Assembly: GCF_030418455.1 (NCBI RefSeq)
Contig: NZ_JAUHPW010000001.1
Coordinates: 542,317 to 606,316 of the forward strand
DNA: 64,000 bases
Source of the DNA: Demequina litoralis
GTDB taxonomy: Bacteria > Actinomycetota > Actinomycetes > Actinomycetales > Demequinaceae
Direction: 5' to 3'
In this document: positions 1 through 8,789 of the stretch, piece by piece
Numbering within the stretch: position 1 is the first letter of the stretch
Layout: each line of letters opens with the position of its first letter
Translations under genes and position numbers: made by a program
The notes under the pieces: model-generated
What the model was told of the DNA's origin: nothing
Databases searched by the model: none
Seen by the model: only the letters and a program-made list of their open reading frames with translations

Positions 1-22
1 TCGCGTCGGGTGCGCGGGCCCC

Positions 23-976
23 TCAGCCGCGCACGCGACGGGAAGCGAGCAGCGCGCCGCCGATGACGATGGCGCCGAGGCCCGCACCGCCCAGGGCGAG
101 CGTCGTGCCGTCGACACCGGTGTGCGACAGGGTCGTCGCGGTGGCGGCGTCTGCCAGGAGCGCGCCCTCCGCGACAGCCTCGGACTGGGGCGCGAGCGCG
201 TCCTCGTCCGTGGCGACGACGTCGTCGACGGTGGTGTCGACGACGGTGGCACCGGTCGTCGTGGTGGCAGGGATGGGGGTCTGCTGGTCCACGACGACCG
301 GAGTCTCGGCCGGCAGCGGCGTCGGGACGCCCTGCGCGATGACCTGCGGCACCACGGTCTCCTCAGCGACGACCGGGAGCGGCTCCGGCACCAGACCCAG
401 CAGCGCGAGGCGCTCGGGACGCACCTGACGCTCCACCTCGACGTCCGCGGGCAGCGGCGTCGGGACACCCTGCTCGATGACCTGCGGCACCACGGTCTCC
501 TCAGCGACGACCGGGAGCGGCTCCGGCACCAGACCCAGCAGCGCGAGACGCTCAGGACGCACCTGACGCTCCACCTCGACGTCCGCGGGCAGCGGTGTCG
601 GGACACCCTGCTCGATGGCCTGCGGCACCACGCTCTCCTCAGCGACGACCGGGAGCGGCTCCGGCACCAGACCCAGCAGCGCGAGACGCTCGGGGCTGAT
701 CTGACGCTCCTCCTCGGGGACCGCGGCAGGCTCGGGCGCGACCGGCTCGGGGTCGACGGCCGTCGGCTCGATCGCGGGCACCGCGATCTCGTCGGACACG
801 GTCGCGGCGACCGGCAGGAACGCGTGGCCGGGGCCCTGCGTCGTGGTGGAGGGACGGCTCTGGGTGTCGCCGGACTTGCAGGCGGCGAAGGCCGCGTTGG
901 GGACCAGGACGACGCCGGCGGCGAGTCCGAGGGTGACGATTCCGGGGATCACCCGGCGGGCGGTGGGGGCGGACAT
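23..976 (-). CDS. Sortase-anchored, proline-rich repeat surface protein
   Basis: 317 aa. The start is the ATG behind AGGAG (about 8 nt). Residues 1-31 form a Sec signal peptide with a hydrophobic core ending in AAFA. The middle is acidic and proline-rich. It carries three near-identical 46-residue repeats, each containing PERLALLGLVPEPLPVVAEE and ending VPTPLPA. The C-terminus has LSHTG, a hydrophobic helix and a short positive tail (SRRVRG), which is a sortase sorting signal of the LPXTG/LAXTG kind. It is therefore likely covalently attached to peptidoglycan, with the repeats acting as a wall-spanning stalk or display segment. No enzymatic or binding domain is recognisable and the role is unknown. 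It is divergent from the alarmone synthetase gene. Confidence 0.85.
   Translation of the reverse strand: MSAPTARRVIPGIVTLGLAAGVVLVPNAAFAACKSGDTQSRPSTTTQGPGHAFLPVAATVSDEIAVPAIEPTAVDPEPVAPEPAAVPEEERQISPERLALLGLVPEPLPVVAEESVVPQAIEQGVPTPLPADVEVERQVRPERLALLGLVPEPLPVVAEETVVPQVIEQGVPTPLPADVEVERQVRPERLALLGLVPEPLPVVAEETVVPQVIAQGVPTPLPAETPVVVDQQTPIPATTTTGATVVDTTVDDVVATDEDALAPQSEAVAEGALLADAATATTLSHTGVDGTTLALGGAGLGAIVIGGALLASRRVRG
313..726 (-). repeat. Three tandem 138-bp repeats inside the surface protein gene
   Basis: The unit beginning GCAGCGGYGTCGGGA occurs at 313, 451 and 589, an exact period of 138 bp (46 codons). The copies differ by only a few bases. Such in-frame repeats can expand or contract by recombination and vary stalk length between strains. 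Confidence 0.9.
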
Positions 977-1195
977 GGTGGTCGACTCCTCTTTTCTTCT
1001 CGGCGCCTCCAGCCTCGCGGTCCAGCACCCGCCGCACATCGTCCGGGCGCAGGCATCTGGACGTACCACGGACGCAGTACGCGCCCGCGACCAGGGCCGA
1101 TGCGCGACCCGGGGATGCGCGGGAACCCGAGGACGCCGGTGCGCGTCAGACACGGTGGGGCGGTTCCGCCCCCGGCCGACGACGACAGGGACACG

Positions 1196-1885
1196 ATGAC
1201 GCAGATCACTCCGTTCGAGACCATGGCGACGCTCGGCCACGCGAGCGCCCCGCCGGTCACCGCGGACCAGGTCAAGGCCCTGCGTCAGGACATCCAGCGG
1301 TTCCTGCTGCAGTACGAGTTCGGGCTGCGCGAGATCGAGACCAAGCTGTCGATCCTCCGCGACGAGTTCCTCGAGCTCCACGACTACAACCCCATCGAGC
1401 ACGTCTCGAGCCGCGTGAAGTCGCCCGAGAGCCTGCTCGAGAAGGTCGCGCGCAAGGGCGTCGCCCGGGACCTCGACTCGATCCGCGCGCACATCACCGA
1501 CATCGCGGGCGTGCGTGTCACGTGCTCCTTCGTCGCCGACGTGCACCGCCTGTTCTCCCTGCTCACGCAGCAGGACGACGTCACCGTGCGCGAGGTCAAG
1601 GACTACATCGCCCATCCCAAGCCCAACGGCTACCAGAGCCTGCACGCCGTGATCGAGATCCCGGTCTTCCTGTCGACCGGCCGCACGTCGGTCCCGGTCG
1701 AGGTCCAGTTCCGCACCATCGCGATGGACTTCTGGGCGAGCCTCGAGCACAAGATCTACTACAAGTACGATGCGGCGGTCCCGGACCAGCTCACCACCGA
1801 GCTGCGGGAGGCCGCGAGCACGGCCGCGGAGCTCGACGCGCGGATGGCGCGCCTGCACCGCCAGATCCACGGCCCGCAGGGCTGA
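1196..1885 (+). CDS. Small alarmone synthetase ((p)ppGpp synthetase, RelA/SpoT domain only)
   Basis: 229 aa, the usual length for RelQ/RelP-like small alarmone synthetases. The synthetase domain (about residues 20-215) has the expected motifs: RVKSPESLLEK (nucleotide binding), DIAGVRVTCSF, VREVKDYIAHPKPNGYQSLH (the GYxSLH signature) and VEVQFRTIAMDFWASLEHK. There is no HD hydrolase, TGS or ACT domain, so it should only make (p)ppGpp from ATP and GTP/GDP in the cytoplasm. The ATG at 1196 follows CAGGGACACG. A longer frame upstream is non-coding shadow. It is monocistronic as far as can be seen. Confidence 0.92.
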   Translation: MTQITPFETMATLGHASAPPVTADQVKALRQDIQRFLLQYEFGLREIETKLSILRDEFLELHDYNPIEHVSSRVKSPESLLEKVARKGVARDLDSIRAHITDIAGVRVTCSFVADVHRLFSLLTQQDDVTVREVKDYIAHPKPNGYQSLHAVIEIPVFLSTGRTSVPVEVQFRTIAMDFWASLEHKIYYKYDAAVPDQLTTELREAASTAAELDARMARLHRQIHGPQG

Positions 1886-1983
1886 TCCCCGAGCGGGACG
1901 ATGCGACGGGCCCGCCGACGACGACGCGCCGGCGAGCCCGGTGAGGCGGGTGCCGGGCCGGTGCGAGCCGTCCCGGCCGCCCG

Positions 1984-2448
1984 TCAGGCGTTCGCCCTGG
2001 CGGTGAACTCGAGCTTCAGCGAGCCCGGCGGGGCCTCCTCGAGCGAGTGCCGCCGCAACGCGACGACGCTCAGCGCCGCGATGGTCCATGCGGTCGCCGC
2101 CCCGACCAGCGCGAGCAGCAGGTGGGCGTGGAACACGCCCCCGCCGAGCTCGCTGCCCGCCGCGAACAGCCCGAAGGCTCCGAGCGCGACGCCGCCGACC
2201 AGGTTGGTGATGGCGTTCGCCCGTCCCGGCACGAACAGCGACGCGACGGCCAGCGCGAGCGGGAACGCCGCCATGCCCGCCATCATGAGGGCCATGCCCA
2301 TGGTCACGGCCTCGCCCTCCATCTGGCCGCCGACCGCCTCCTCGAGCACGTCCGGCTCGTAGAAGAAGATCACGGCCGCTCCGAGGAGCGCGATGCCGGC
2401 CACCAGCCACAGCATCGTGAACCGCATCCTTGCGAGTGTGGAGCCCAT
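1984..2448 (-). CDS. Small four-helix membrane protein of unknown function
   Basis: 154 aa with four predicted transmembrane helices (about residues 8-28, 48-70, 78-98 and 105-128) and a short cytoplasmic tail. The ATG follows GAGAGAGG. A second possible start, GTG three codons upstream, is less well spaced. No catalytic motif is seen. It resembles the general layout of DUF4386/DUF6326-type proteins, but I cannot assign a family with confidence. It lies downstream of the ECF transporter operon, separated by 98 bp that contain a hairpin, so it is probably transcribed separately or by read-through. Confidence 0.75.
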   Translation of the reverse strand: MGSTLARMRFTMLWLVAGIALLGAAVIFFYEPDVLEEAVGGQMEGEAVTMGMALMMAGMAAFPLALAVASLFVPGRANAITNLVGGVALGAFGLFAAGSELGGGVFHAHLLLALVGAATAWTIAALSVVALRRHSLEEAPPGSLKLEFTARANA

Positions 2449-2474
2449 GTCGATCACCCTCTCTCCGACTCCAC

Positions 2475-2494
2475 GGAGGGGTGGATGCCCCTCC
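2475..2494 (-). terminator. Hairpin downstream of the ECF operon
   Basis: GGAGGGG / CCCCTCC arms (7 bp) with a 6-nt loop lie 53 bp past the ecfT stop on the minus strand. There is no T-tract, so it is a weak intrinsic terminator or processing site. Confidence 0.4.
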
Positions 2495-2546
2495 TCCATT
2501 GTCCCGCCGGAGGGGCGCCGGGGCGCGGGGAGCGGGCCCGACCGGG

Positions 2547-3353
2547 TCAGCCCAGCGGCCACCTCGTGCCGAGCCCGAACGCGGCCACCACGGCCACCAC
2601 CGTCACCCCGACCACGGCCATGTCGAGGCCGCCGATGCTCAGCCGCGCGATCCGCAGCTCGCGCCCCTGGTTCGCGGTGAAGCCGCGCGTCTCGAGCGAC
2701 TCGACCGTGGTCCGCACGCTCTTGGCGGTGTTGAGGAAGATCGGATAGAAGGCCTGCACGGCGTAGGTCCCCCACCGCCACAGCGCGCGCAGCCCGAGGA
2801 AGCCGCGCGGCCCCGGCGCGGACCGCAGCCGCAGGCCGGTGAACACGATCCCGAACTCCTCGAACAGGATCGGCATCATCCGGTACCCGTAGCTCACCCC
2901 GAACGCCAGCAGCTCCGGCGCACCGAGCGCGAGCAGCCCCGTGCTGAGCTTCTCGGGGTCGAGCGACACGAAGGCCGCGATCGAGGCGAGCGACACGGTC
3001 GCGAGCTTGAGGTTGATCTCGATCAGCGCGATGGCGGTGTTGGCGTCGCCGCCGAACAGCCACGCCGCGAGGAACGCGTAGAGGAAGTCGGTGATGAAGC
3101 CGAAGAGGAACAGCCCGAGCACGAGCGGACCCACCCGGGCCAGCGCGGCGCTGGCGGCGGTGAGGACGAACAGCGCGAGGATCGTGGTGAAGTTGTGGGT
3201 CATCCACGGCGCGACCGCGAGCAGCAGGTACCAGCCGATCACCATGCGCGGGTCCATCTTCGCGAACAGCCCGCCGCGGGTCGCGTACGCGGTGCGGATG
3301 AGCTCGAGCTTCACCCACTCGACGGACAGGACGTCCCTGGTCTTGCGGCTCAT
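2547..3353 (-). CDS. ecfT: ECF transporter transmembrane component EcfT
   Basis: 268 aa with about six membrane helices and the long cytoplasmic coupling region typical of the CbiQ/EcfT family (about residues 170-235, including SVRTTVESLETRGF; family A-R-G-like coupling motif). It forms the scaffold that couples ATP hydrolysis by the EcfA pair to toppling of the substrate-binding S component. Its ATG overlaps the TGA of the ATPase gene (ATGA), showing tight translational coupling. It is the third gene of the minus-strand set HAD - S component - EcfA - EcfT. Confidence 0.9.
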   Translation of the reverse strand: MSRKTRDVLSVEWVKLELIRTAYATRGGLFAKMDPRMVIGWYLLLAVAPWMTHNFTTILALFVLTAASAALARVGPLVLGLFLFGFITDFLYAFLAAWLFGGDANTAIALIEINLKLATVSLASIAAFVSLDPEKLSTGLLALGAPELLAFGVSYGYRMMPILFEEFGIVFTGLRLRSAPGPRGFLGLRALWRWGTYAVQAFYPIFLNTAKSVRTTVESLETRGFTANQGRELRIARLSIGGLDMAVVGVTVVAVVAAFGLGTRWPLG

Positions 3354-5062
3354 GCGTGGGCCTCCGTCCGGGTCGGCGCGACCGCGTCGCGCCAGCCGGC
3401 CACGGACAGCGGCACCGGGTCGAGCCCCAGCTCCCGTCCGAGCGCGACGATCTGCGGGGGCACCAGCCGCGCCTGCGCGAGCAGCGCATCGTCCGCGAAC
3501 AGGTCGCGTGGCGGCAGGTCGGCCACGATCCGCCCGTGCTCGAGCACGATCACGCGGGTCGCCCACTCGGCGACGAGGTGCATGTCGTGGGTGGCGACAA
3601 CGGCCGCCGCGATCGTGCCGGACAGCTCGTCGAGCATGGCGATCACGCTGTCGCGGCTGGCGACGTCGAGGCTGGCGGTGGGCTCGTCGGCGAGCAGCAG
3701 CGCGGGGCTCATCGCGAGCCCGATCGCGAGCGTCGCGCGCCGCTGCTGACCGCCCGAGAGCGTGCGGCCGTCGCGGTCCGCCAGGTCGGTCAGCCGCACG
3801 CGGTCGAGCACGCGGTCGACGAGCGCGTCGGCGTCGGGCCGTCCGCGTCCGGCGGGGTGCAGGCGCACGTCGGCCCGCACCGAGTCCTTGAGGAACATCT
3901 GCTCGGGTCGCTGGAACAGGTACGCGGCGTGGTCGGCGAGGCGGGCGCTCGACCGGGACCGGGTGTCGACGCCGTCCAGGACGATGCTGCCGCCGCGCGG
4001 CACCTGCAGGCCGCCGAGGAGACGCATGAGGGTCGACTTGCCGGCGCCGTTGCCGCCGACCAGCGCGACGCGGTCCCCCGCATGGATCGCGAGGTCGACG
4101 TCGTGGAGCACCGGCATGAGGTCGCCCGCGACCGTGCGGTAGCCGTGGGACAGGGACGATGCGGTGACGACCGGGCGCCCGGGCGCGTGCGGCGCCGCCG
4201 CATCGTCCGTACGGAGGGACGATGCGAGGCGCGGCACCGCGCCGGCGTCGCGCAGGAGCGTGGCCGCCTCGGCGACGGTGCGCGGTGCGCCGGGGACGTC
4301 GAGCGCGGCGCAGGCGTCGACGATCTGCGGGGCGGGGATGCCGTGGGTGGCGAGCTCGTCGGCGCGCGCGGCGGCCTCGGCCACCGGCAGGTGCCACACG
4401 GGAGCGCCGTCGTCCATGAGGATCACGGACTTGGCGTACTGCGAGATGAACTCGGCGTGGTGCTCGATCACCACCACCGTGATGCCGTGGTCGCGGTTCA
4501 GCTGTGTGAGCCGTTCGTAGAGCGCGTGGGCGCCGGCCGGGTCGACCTCGGCGACGGGCTCGTCGACCACGATGATCCGCGGCCGCATCGACAGCACCGA
4601 CGCGAGCGCCGTGAGGTGCGCCTGGCCGCCGGACAGCTGCCACACGAAGCGCTCGGCGAGGTGGTCGATGCCGAGCATCGCCATCGCCTCCGCGCCGCGC
4701 GCCTGGAAGTCCTCCATGCCGAAGTTCATGGGGCCGAACTCGACCTCGTCGCGCACGCGAGGACGCACCAGCTGGTTCTGGAAGTCCTGGTAGACGTAGC
4801 CGACGATGCCGGACAGCTCGGCGACCGACGACTCGTAGGTGTCGAGGCCCGCGACGCGCGCCTCGCCGGCGAAGTCGCCGGCCCAGTAGTGCGGGACCAG
4901 CCCGTTGAAGGTCTTGCACAGCGTCGTCTTGCCGGAGCCGTTGCCGCCGATGACGGCGACGAAGTCGCCCTCCTCGATGGTGAGGGAGACGTTGCGCAGG
5001 GTGTCCCGGTCGGCTCCCGGATACCGGAAGCTGAGCCGATCGAGCTCGATGAGGGCGGTCAT
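3350..5062 (-). CDS. ecfA: Fused double ABC ATPase of an ECF transporter (EcfA-EcfA')
   Basis: 570 aa, two complete ABC ATPase domains in one chain. Domain 1 (about 1-235) has Walker A GGNGSGKTT, signature LSGGQ and Walker B IIVVDEP. Domain 2 (about 295-525) has GGNGAGKST, LSGGQQRR and LLLADEPT. Both sites look intact. Most ECF systems encode EcfA1 and EcfA2 separately, and single-chain fusions are common in actinobacteria. It powers the EcfT/S-component module encoded on either side. Three copies of the dispersed GGACGATGC motif fall in the linker between the two domains (4154, 4200, 4217). Confidence 0.95.
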   Translation of the reverse strand: MTALIELDRLSFRYPGADRDTLRNVSLTIEEGDFVAVIGGNGSGKTTLCKTFNGLVPHYWAGDFAGEARVAGLDTYESSVAELSGIVGYVYQDFQNQLVRPRVRDEVEFGPMNFGMEDFQARGAEAMAMLGIDHLAERFVWQLSGGQAHLTALASVLSMRPRIIVVDEPVAEVDPAGAHALYERLTQLNRDHGITVVVIEHHAEFISQYAKSVILMDDGAPVWHLPVAEAAARADELATHGIPAPQIVDACAALDVPGAPRTVAEAATLLRDAGAVPRLASSLRTDDAAAPHAPGRPVVTASSLSHGYRTVAGDLMPVLHDVDLAIHAGDRVALVGGNGAGKSTLMRLLGGLQVPRGGSIVLDGVDTRSRSSARLADHAAYLFQRPEQMFLKDSVRADVRLHPAGRGRPDADALVDRVLDRVRLTDLADRDGRTLSGGQQRRATLAIGLAMSPALLLADEPTASLDVASRDSVIAMLDELSGTIAAAVVATHDMHLVAEWATRVIVLEHGRIVADLPPRDLFADDALLAQARLVPPQIVALGRELGLDPVPLSVAGWRDAVAPTRTEAHA

Positions 5063-5125
5063 GGCCGTGTCCTTCTGGAAGTGGCGGTGCGGGCCGGGGC
5101 GCGTGCCCCGGCCCGCACGCGGTTG

Positions 5126-6034
5126 TCAGTTCTCGTTGTCCTTGGAGCGGCGCGCGAGCCGGGCGAGCGCGACGCCGACGAGGAAGGCGATGGCCGCGGC
5201 GCCGATGCCGACCCAGATGAAGCCGGGGCCGTACGTGTCGAGCCACTCGGGCTCGAAGACGCCGAGCTCGATGTCCCACGCCTCGAGGAAGGCGAAGAAG
5301 AAGGACGCGACGCTGAGGGCGACCGCGATCGCGACGAACATGCCGTTGCGCGGCGCCGAGCCCTGGATGGGCTCGCCGGGCACGCGGGGACGCATGCCGA
5401 GCAGCGGCTCGATGCGGCCGTGGAGCGCGGGGATCAGCCAGATGGCGGGGATGACGCCGAAGAGGACGCCGCTCATGAGGATGTCGACCGCGTAGCCGAT
5501 GCCCTCGAGGAGCAGGATCGACTCGGGCAGGCCCTCGACGAACTCGGCGTCCTCGACGCCGATCCACACCTTCGACAGGTCGACGATGGCGGACAGCGCC
5601 TTGTCGATGACCACGACGGTGACCGCGGCGATCGCGATCTGGAGGCGGTTGCGCGGGTTCCGCACGAGCGAGCCGGCGATGTAGAGCGCGAGGAACATCT
5701 GGATGATGCCCTCGACCTCGGCCAGGCCGGAGAAGTCGCCCATGAGCAGGTCGACGAAGATGACCTCGCCGATCGGGGCGCCGAGGGCGGCCCAGAACGG
5801 GTTGAGGAGCGCGACGAGCGCGAGCGGCACGAACACGAAGTAGCTGACGGAGACGTCGACCGGGCCGATCGTGACGTCGGGGACGATCTCGAGCACGAGG
5901 TTCGCGACGCCGGAGAGCGCCATCGAGAGCACGAAGACCATGAGCTTCTGCGAGCCCGTGAGGTCGCGGGGCAGGCCGGCGACGGTGCCGCGCAGCCTTC
6001 CGGTGCGCTCGTCGGGGGCGGTGGTCTGGGACAT
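5126..6034 (-). CDS. Predicted ECF S component (substrate-binding membrane protein), oversized
   Basis: 302 aa with about eight hydrophobic helices. Placement between EcfA and the HAD gene, and the lack of any other candidate, identify it as the substrate-specificity subunit. S components are usually about 180-200 aa with six helices, so this one has about two extra helices at the C-terminus (about residues 225-290). The start is MSQTT behind GGAGGAG; a Met five codons upstream has no proper site. The substrate cannot be read from the sequence. The linked tandem HAD protein hints at a phosphorylated product, but this is inference. Confidence 0.75.
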   Translation of the reverse strand: MSQTTAPDERTGRLRGTVAGLPRDLTGSQKLMVFVLSMALSGVANLVLEIVPDVTIGPVDVSVSYFVFVPLALVALLNPFWAALGAPIGEVIFVDLLMGDFSGLAEVEGIIQMFLALYIAGSLVRNPRNRLQIAIAAVTVVVIDKALSAIVDLSKVWIGVEDAEFVEGLPESILLLEGIGYAVDILMSGVLFGVIPAIWLIPALHGRIEPLLGMRPRVPGEPIQGSAPRNGMFVAIAVALSVASFFFAFLEAWDIELGVFEPEWLDTYGPGFIWVGIGAAAIAFLVGVALARLARRSKDNEN

Positions 6035-6063
6035 GAGGAGCTCCTCCATCGGAACGGGTGGTG

Positions 6064-7698
6064 TCAGGAGACTGCAGGGGTCGGGGTGACCTGTCGCAGG
6101 AGCGCGAGCAGGCCGTTCGCGTCGTCCACCACGTCGGTCGCCTTGCCGGCGGCCAGCGCGGAGTCGAGCACGTCGTCGACGACGGCCCCGCCGCGCACCA
6201 TGACGCGGCGGCCGATGCCGGCCGCGAGCGCGGCCTCCGCATCGGCGTGGGGCTTGTCGCCGTAGAACCAGGACGACGCGGGGTCCGCGTCGGCGATCCG
6301 GAGCGCCTCCTCGACGATGCCGACGTGCGGCTTGCGCACACCGTGCTCGTCGGAGCAGACGTACGCGCCGATGAGCGGCGCGAGCCCGTGGGCGGCGCAC
6401 GCGTCGCGCACCGCGCGTCCGGACAGGGTGTTGGAGACCACCACGATGGGCATCCCCAGGTCGCGGGCCCGCTCCATCGCCTCGGCGACCCCGGCGCGCA
6501 GCGTGCGGCGGCTCTTGGCCCTGCCGTAGCGGTGCATGAGGTCGACGGCCTCGGCGGTGAGGACGGCCCGCGCCCGGTCGTCGAGGTCGGCACCGAAGCA
6601 CTCGACCCAGAACTCGAACGGCGTCGTCTCGGCGAGCGAGCCGCCCTTGCGCTCGGCTCGACGCTCACGAGCGACCCGGATCATGGTCGCGGCCTCGTCG
6701 GCGCTCAGCGGCGCCTCCGCCGTCGACAGCAGGCGCGAGAGGTGCTCGCCGAGCGCGAGCAGCGCGTCGACGTCGGGATGCGAGGCGGAGATCACGCCGC
6801 CGTGGTCGATGAGCAGCGCCCCGCGGCGGGGAGCGCGCGGGGACGATGCGGCGGGCGCCTCGTCGACCTCGTCCGCCGGCGCGGCGAGGGCGGCCTCGAA
6901 GGCGTCGGCCAGCTCGGCCGGGGTGTCGAAGACCGCGTCGGGCCGCTGTGCGACCGCGAACGGCGGGTGGTCGGTGTGCTTGTCGCGCGTGACGATAGCG
7001 GCCCCGATGCCCGCCCGGCGCGCGGCCACCACGTCCCGGTCGAACGTGTCGCCCACGTACCAGCAGTGCTCCGGGGCCACGCCGGTCGCGGCGGCGGCGA
7101 GCTCGAGCATGCCGGGGTTGGGCTTGCGCATGCCGACCTCGTCCGAGTACACCTGCACGGCGAACGCGTCGGCGAGGCCCAGCTCCGCGAGGATGCGGCG
7201 GTGGCTGCGGCCGGAGTGGGCGTTCGAGACGATGCCAACCGGGATCGCCCGGCTGCGCGCGAGCTGGAGCAGGCGCCGCACGCCGGGGCGCAGGTGGTGG
7301 TCGCTGATGAGCGTCTGGAGCGCGTCGAGCAGCTCGGAGGACTCGGCGACGAGGAGCGCACGGGAGCGGGCGGGCAGCTCGGCGGCGAGGAAGTCCCCGA
7401 CGATCTCGCGGGGCGCGAGCTCGCGCGGCTCGAGCCGGCGGCTCGACGCGTGCTTCCAGTGCGTGAGGGCCGTGAGGCCGGCCTCGAGGCTGCGGCGCAC
7501 GTCCCCGACCGGGACGGGCACGAGCCCGCGGTCGAGCATCCCGGCCGCGAGCGCCGCGGCGTCGTCGAGGCCCGTCCCGCGCTTGGCGGTGGTCACGATG
7601 ACGCCGCCGAAGTCGAGCAGCAGGGCACGCGGCCGGGGCATGCCCGCGGCGGCGTCGGCGGCCGGGAGGACCGGGGCGGTGAGGGTCGAGTGGGTCAC
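6064..7698 (-). CDS. Tandem two-domain HAD-superfamily hydrolase
   Basis: 544 aa made of two full HAD domains. Domain 1 has DFGGVI (Asp29), SNAHSGR, the RKPNP lysine and GDTFDRD. Domain 2 has DHGGVI (Asp298), SNTLSGR, the RKPH lysine and GDKPHAD. Both keep the nucleophilic Asp, Ser/Thr, Lys and acidic motif. In both, the general acid/base Asp two residues after the nucleophile is Gly, as in some HAD-IA members (DFGGV type). The start is GTG at 7698 with only a weak ribosome site. It is the first gene of the ECF operon and divergent from the LacI gene, with a palindromic operator candidate at 7712-7725. Possible role: dephosphorylating or sensing the transported compound. Confidence 0.85.
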   Translation of the reverse strand: MTHSTLTAPVLPAADAAAGMPRPRALLLDFGGVIVTTAKRGTGLDDAAALAAGMLDRGLVPVPVGDVRRSLEAGLTALTHWKHASSRRLEPRELAPREIVGDFLAAELPARSRALLVAESSELLDALQTLISDHHLRPGVRRLLQLARSRAIPVGIVSNAHSGRSHRRILAELGLADAFAVQVYSDEVGMRKPNPGMLELAAAATGVAPEHCWYVGDTFDRDVVAARRAGIGAAIVTRDKHTDHPPFAVAQRPDAVFDTPAELADAFEAALAAPADEVDEAPAASSPRAPRRGALLIDHGGVISASHPDVDALLALGEHLSRLLSTAEAPLSADEAATMIRVARERRAERKGGSLAETTPFEFWVECFGADLDDRARAVLTAEAVDLMHRYGRAKSRRTLRAGVAEAMERARDLGMPIVVVSNTLSGRAVRDACAAHGLAPLIGAYVCSDEHGVRKPHVGIVEEALRIADADPASSWFYGDKPHADAEAALAAGIGRRVMVRGGAVVDDVLDSALAAGKATDVVDDANGLLALLRQVTPTPAVS

Positions 7699-7711
7699 GT
7701 TCTGGACGCTA

Positions 7712-7725
7712 CTGGAGCGTTCCAG
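7712..7725. promoter_or_regulatory. Candidate LacI-family operator for the HAD-ECF operon
   Basis: CTGGAGCGTTCCAG is a palindrome with a central CG (TGGA-NCGN-TCCA symmetric). It lies 14 bp before the HAD start and 66 bp before the divergent LacI start. LacI-family operators have this form. The half-site differs from the rhamnose-type operators further on, matching the different recognition helix of this regulator. Confidence 0.5.
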
Positions 7726-7790
7726 CCCGGCACCGATCCGTTCCCTCGAATTCGCCCGACGTTCACCCGACGTTCTGCTAGAACAGCAGG

Positions 7791-8789
7791 GTGACCACGC
7801 CCGCGAGACCCGCGCCGACCATCATCGACGTCGCGCGCGCCGCGGGGGTGTCCAAGTCCCTCGTGTCGCTCGCGATCCGCGGGGACGCGGGCGTCTCGGA
7901 CGCCACCCGCACCCGCATCCTGGAGGTCGCCGACGAGCTCGGCTACCACTCGAACGCCCTGGCACGCGGCCTGGCACGCGGCCGCACGCAGATGGTCGGG
8001 CTGCTCGTGAGCGACCTCGCGAACCCGTACTTCGCGGACGTGGTCCACGGGATCGAGGAGGACGCGGACGCGACCGGCCTGGGCACGATCATCGGCCACG
8101 GCCGCGGTTCGGCCGAGGTGCTCGCGCGCCGGCTCGACGAGATCCTCGACCTCGGCGTCGACGGCGTCATCGTCATCTCGGCGATGCTCGACGGCGGGAC
8201 GCTGGACCGCGCGGCCGCGCGCCGCCCGGTGGTGATGGTCGGGCGCCCCTTCGCTCCCCCGCGGCGCGTCAGCGTGGTCCGCAACCACGACGAGCACGGT
8301 GCGGAGGCGGCCGTCTCCCACCTCATCAGCCTCGGGCATCGCCGCATCGCCCACCTCGCATCGTCCCGCCGTGCGGCGGCGACCGCGCGCCGCGACAGCT
8401 TCGAGCGCACGATGCGCGCGGCGGGGCTCGCCCCGCACGTGATCGACGCCGGCGACGACGGGGTCGCCCGGCTGCTCGACCGCGTGGGTGCGCCGGACGG
8501 CCCCACCGCGTGCTTCGCGGGCAACGACCGGATCGCGACCGCGGTCCTGTCCGACGCGCTCGACCGGGGGCTCGGGGTGCCGACGGACCTCAGCGTGGTC
8601 GGCTACGACAACGCGGAGGCGGGGCGGCTCGTGCGTCCGGCCCTCACCACCGTCGAGCAGCCGCGCGAGGCCATGGGCCGCGAGGCGATGCGGCTGCTGC
8701 GCGCGCGCATCGACGGCGACCGCGAGGTCGCCGAGATCACGCTCGAGCCGCGCCTCGTGGTGCGGGGCTCGACCGGTCCCGCGGCCTAG
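7791..8789 (+). CDS. LacI-family transcriptional regulator of the HAD-ECF operon
   Basis: 332 aa. The N-terminal helix-turn-helix (TIIDVARAAGVSKSLVSLAI, about 10-30) and hinge helix (ALARGLARG) are followed by a periplasmic-binding-protein-like ligand domain to the end. It probably represses the divergent HAD-ECF genes and itself in response to the transported compound. The GTG start directly abuts AGCAGG with no spacer, so initiation may be leaderless or weak. The recognition helix (SKSLVS) differs from those of the two rhamnose-type LacI proteins (SVGTVS and SQGTVS), supporting a different operator. Its stop overlaps the stop of the convergent oxidoreductase gene. Confidence 0.88.
   Translation: MTTPARPAPTIIDVARAAGVSKSLVSLAIRGDAGVSDATRTRILEVADELGYHSNALARGLARGRTQMVGLLVSDLANPYFADVVHGIEEDADATGLGTIIGHGRGSAEVLARRLDEILDLGVDGVIVISAMLDGGTLDRAAARRPVVMVGRPFAPPRRVSVVRNHDEHGAEAAVSHLISLGHRRIAHLASSRRAAATARRDSFERTMRAAGLAPHVIDAGDDGVARLLDRVGAPDGPTACFAGNDRIATAVLSDALDRGLGVPTDLSVVGYDNAEAGRLVRPALTTVEQPREAMGREAMRLLRARIDGDREVAEITLEPRLVVRGSTGPAA

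Noticed and set aside
1739..1753. Near-copy of the dispersed motif (TACGATGCGGCGG) and others such as 4800, 6317, 9927, 21117, 32077 and 58741 (CGACGATGC)
   Set aside because: They miss one core base, so they were left out of the count of 30.
23..2410. Very long minus-strand frame reaching 2410
   Set aside because: Only its last 317 codons (from 976) have a ribosome site, signal peptide and protein-like composition; the rest is antisense to the alarmone synthetase gene and Arg/Gly-rich.
5126..6601. Longer start for the S-component gene
   Set aside because: The extension overlaps the HAD gene in another frame and lacks a ribosome site; MSQTT at 6034 has a strong one.
2547..6668. 1373-codon minus-strand frame
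   Set aside because: The true ecfT gene starts at 3353. The upstream part is an out-of-frame shadow of the ATPase and S-component genes, a common effect at this GC content.
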